Assembly (NCBI GenBank): GCA_005518185.1
Contig: RKSN01000001.1
Span: 186,001 to 250,000, forward strand
DNA from: Chakrabartia godavariana
GTDB taxonomy: Bacteria > Pseudomonadota > Alphaproteobacteria > Sphingomonadales > Sphingomonadaceae
DNA: 64,000 nucleotides
Direction: 5' to 3'
A model generated the notes under the pieces. That model saw only the letters and a list, made by a program, of their open reading frames with translations. It had not been told where the DNA came from and searched no databases. Below, piece by piece: positions 63,897-64,000 of the stretch. Made by a program: the position numbers and the translations under genes. Each line of letters opens with the position of its first letter. The stretch's first letter is position 1.

Positions 63897-64000
63897 TTAG
63901 CGCGCGGCGACTTCGACGATGCCCGTGATCGGCTTCACTTCGGACAGCCTGAAGGCGACCGGCTGATTGTTGAAATGGCCCTCGACCATGTACTTCGACA
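63897..64000 (-). CDS. 3' part of an unidentified gene at the window edge
   Basis: The minus-strand frame reads YMVEGHFNNQPVAFRLSEV, then KPITGIVEVAAR, and stops at TAA (63897-63899). Beginning is outside the window. A terminator follows 60 bp downstream. Not recognised. Confidence 0.5.
   Translation of the reverse strand, partial: SKYMVEGHFNNQPVAFRLSEVKPITGIVEVAAR

Overview
The window looks like a chromosomal segment of a sphingomonad (Alphaproteobacteria, Sphingomonadales). The evidence is high GC content, two secreted proteins with a PEPxxWA-CTERM tail, a crtY-crtI-crtB carotenoid block, a FYDLN-acid protein beside aroA-cmk-rpsA-ihfB, and many short palindromic intergenic repeats. There is no sign of a prophage, an insertion sequence or a CRISPR array. 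Most genes are ordinary core or catabolic functions.

Layout. 1-10.5 kb: the tail of an unidentified gene, a palindromic repeat, dnaE, a PEP-CTERM protein, an amidase, a branched-chain 2-oxoacid dehydrogenase operon (E1 alpha, E1 beta, E2) and an RNase T2. 10.5-17.6 kb: a DUF4112 protein, an orphan peptide-type binding lipoprotein, tRNA-Leu(UAA), the aroA-cmk-rpsA-ihfB cluster, a FYDLN-acid protein and tRNA-Ala(GGC). 17.6-25.4 kb: a minus-strand run of P450, alginate-export-type porin and amidohydrolase, with a divergent helix-turn-helix gene. A winged-helix/MASE1-like membrane pair and trhO follow. 25.5-31.6 kb: mlaA, copper-resistance genes copC/copA/copB, a GIY-YIG gene boxed in by inverted palindromic repeats, a YfbU-family gene and a second PEP-CTERM protein.

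31.8-39.7 kb: hppD with a second VOC protein, an MFS transporter and a GST (tyrosine or aromatic catabolism by context). Then come pirin, GNAT and DMT genes, a VapBC toxin-antitoxin pair with a palindromic operator, and ispG. 39.7-48.1 kb: an acyltransferase, the carotenoid genes crtY, crtI and crtB with a LOG-family gene inserted, a thioesterase, a sterol-desaturase-family hydroxylase overlapping a DUF2141 protein, and two small membrane proteins. ispG (isoprenoid precursors) and crt (carotenoids) lie within 6 kb of each other.

48.2-64 kb: an arsRC-acr3 arsenic operon, an OmpA-type protein, kup, and a divergent membrane protein that fuses a KdpD-type sensor to a KdpE-type DNA-binding domain. 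Next are an H-NOX gas sensor with a GGDEF/EAL protein, a StyC-like membrane protein with a PF10118-type hydrolase, thiC under a TPP riboswitch, a YaiI/YqxD protein, small membrane proteins, a DUF4197 protein and a truncated gene at the right edge.

The strongest candidate for something undescribed is the KdpD/KdpE chimera next to kup (53273-54622). The histidine-kinase phosphoacceptor, the ATPase domain and the receiver domain are all missing. This suggests a two-component system collapsed into a single membrane-bound transcription factor. Second is the GIY-YIG gene flanked by matched inverted palindromes (29707-30127).
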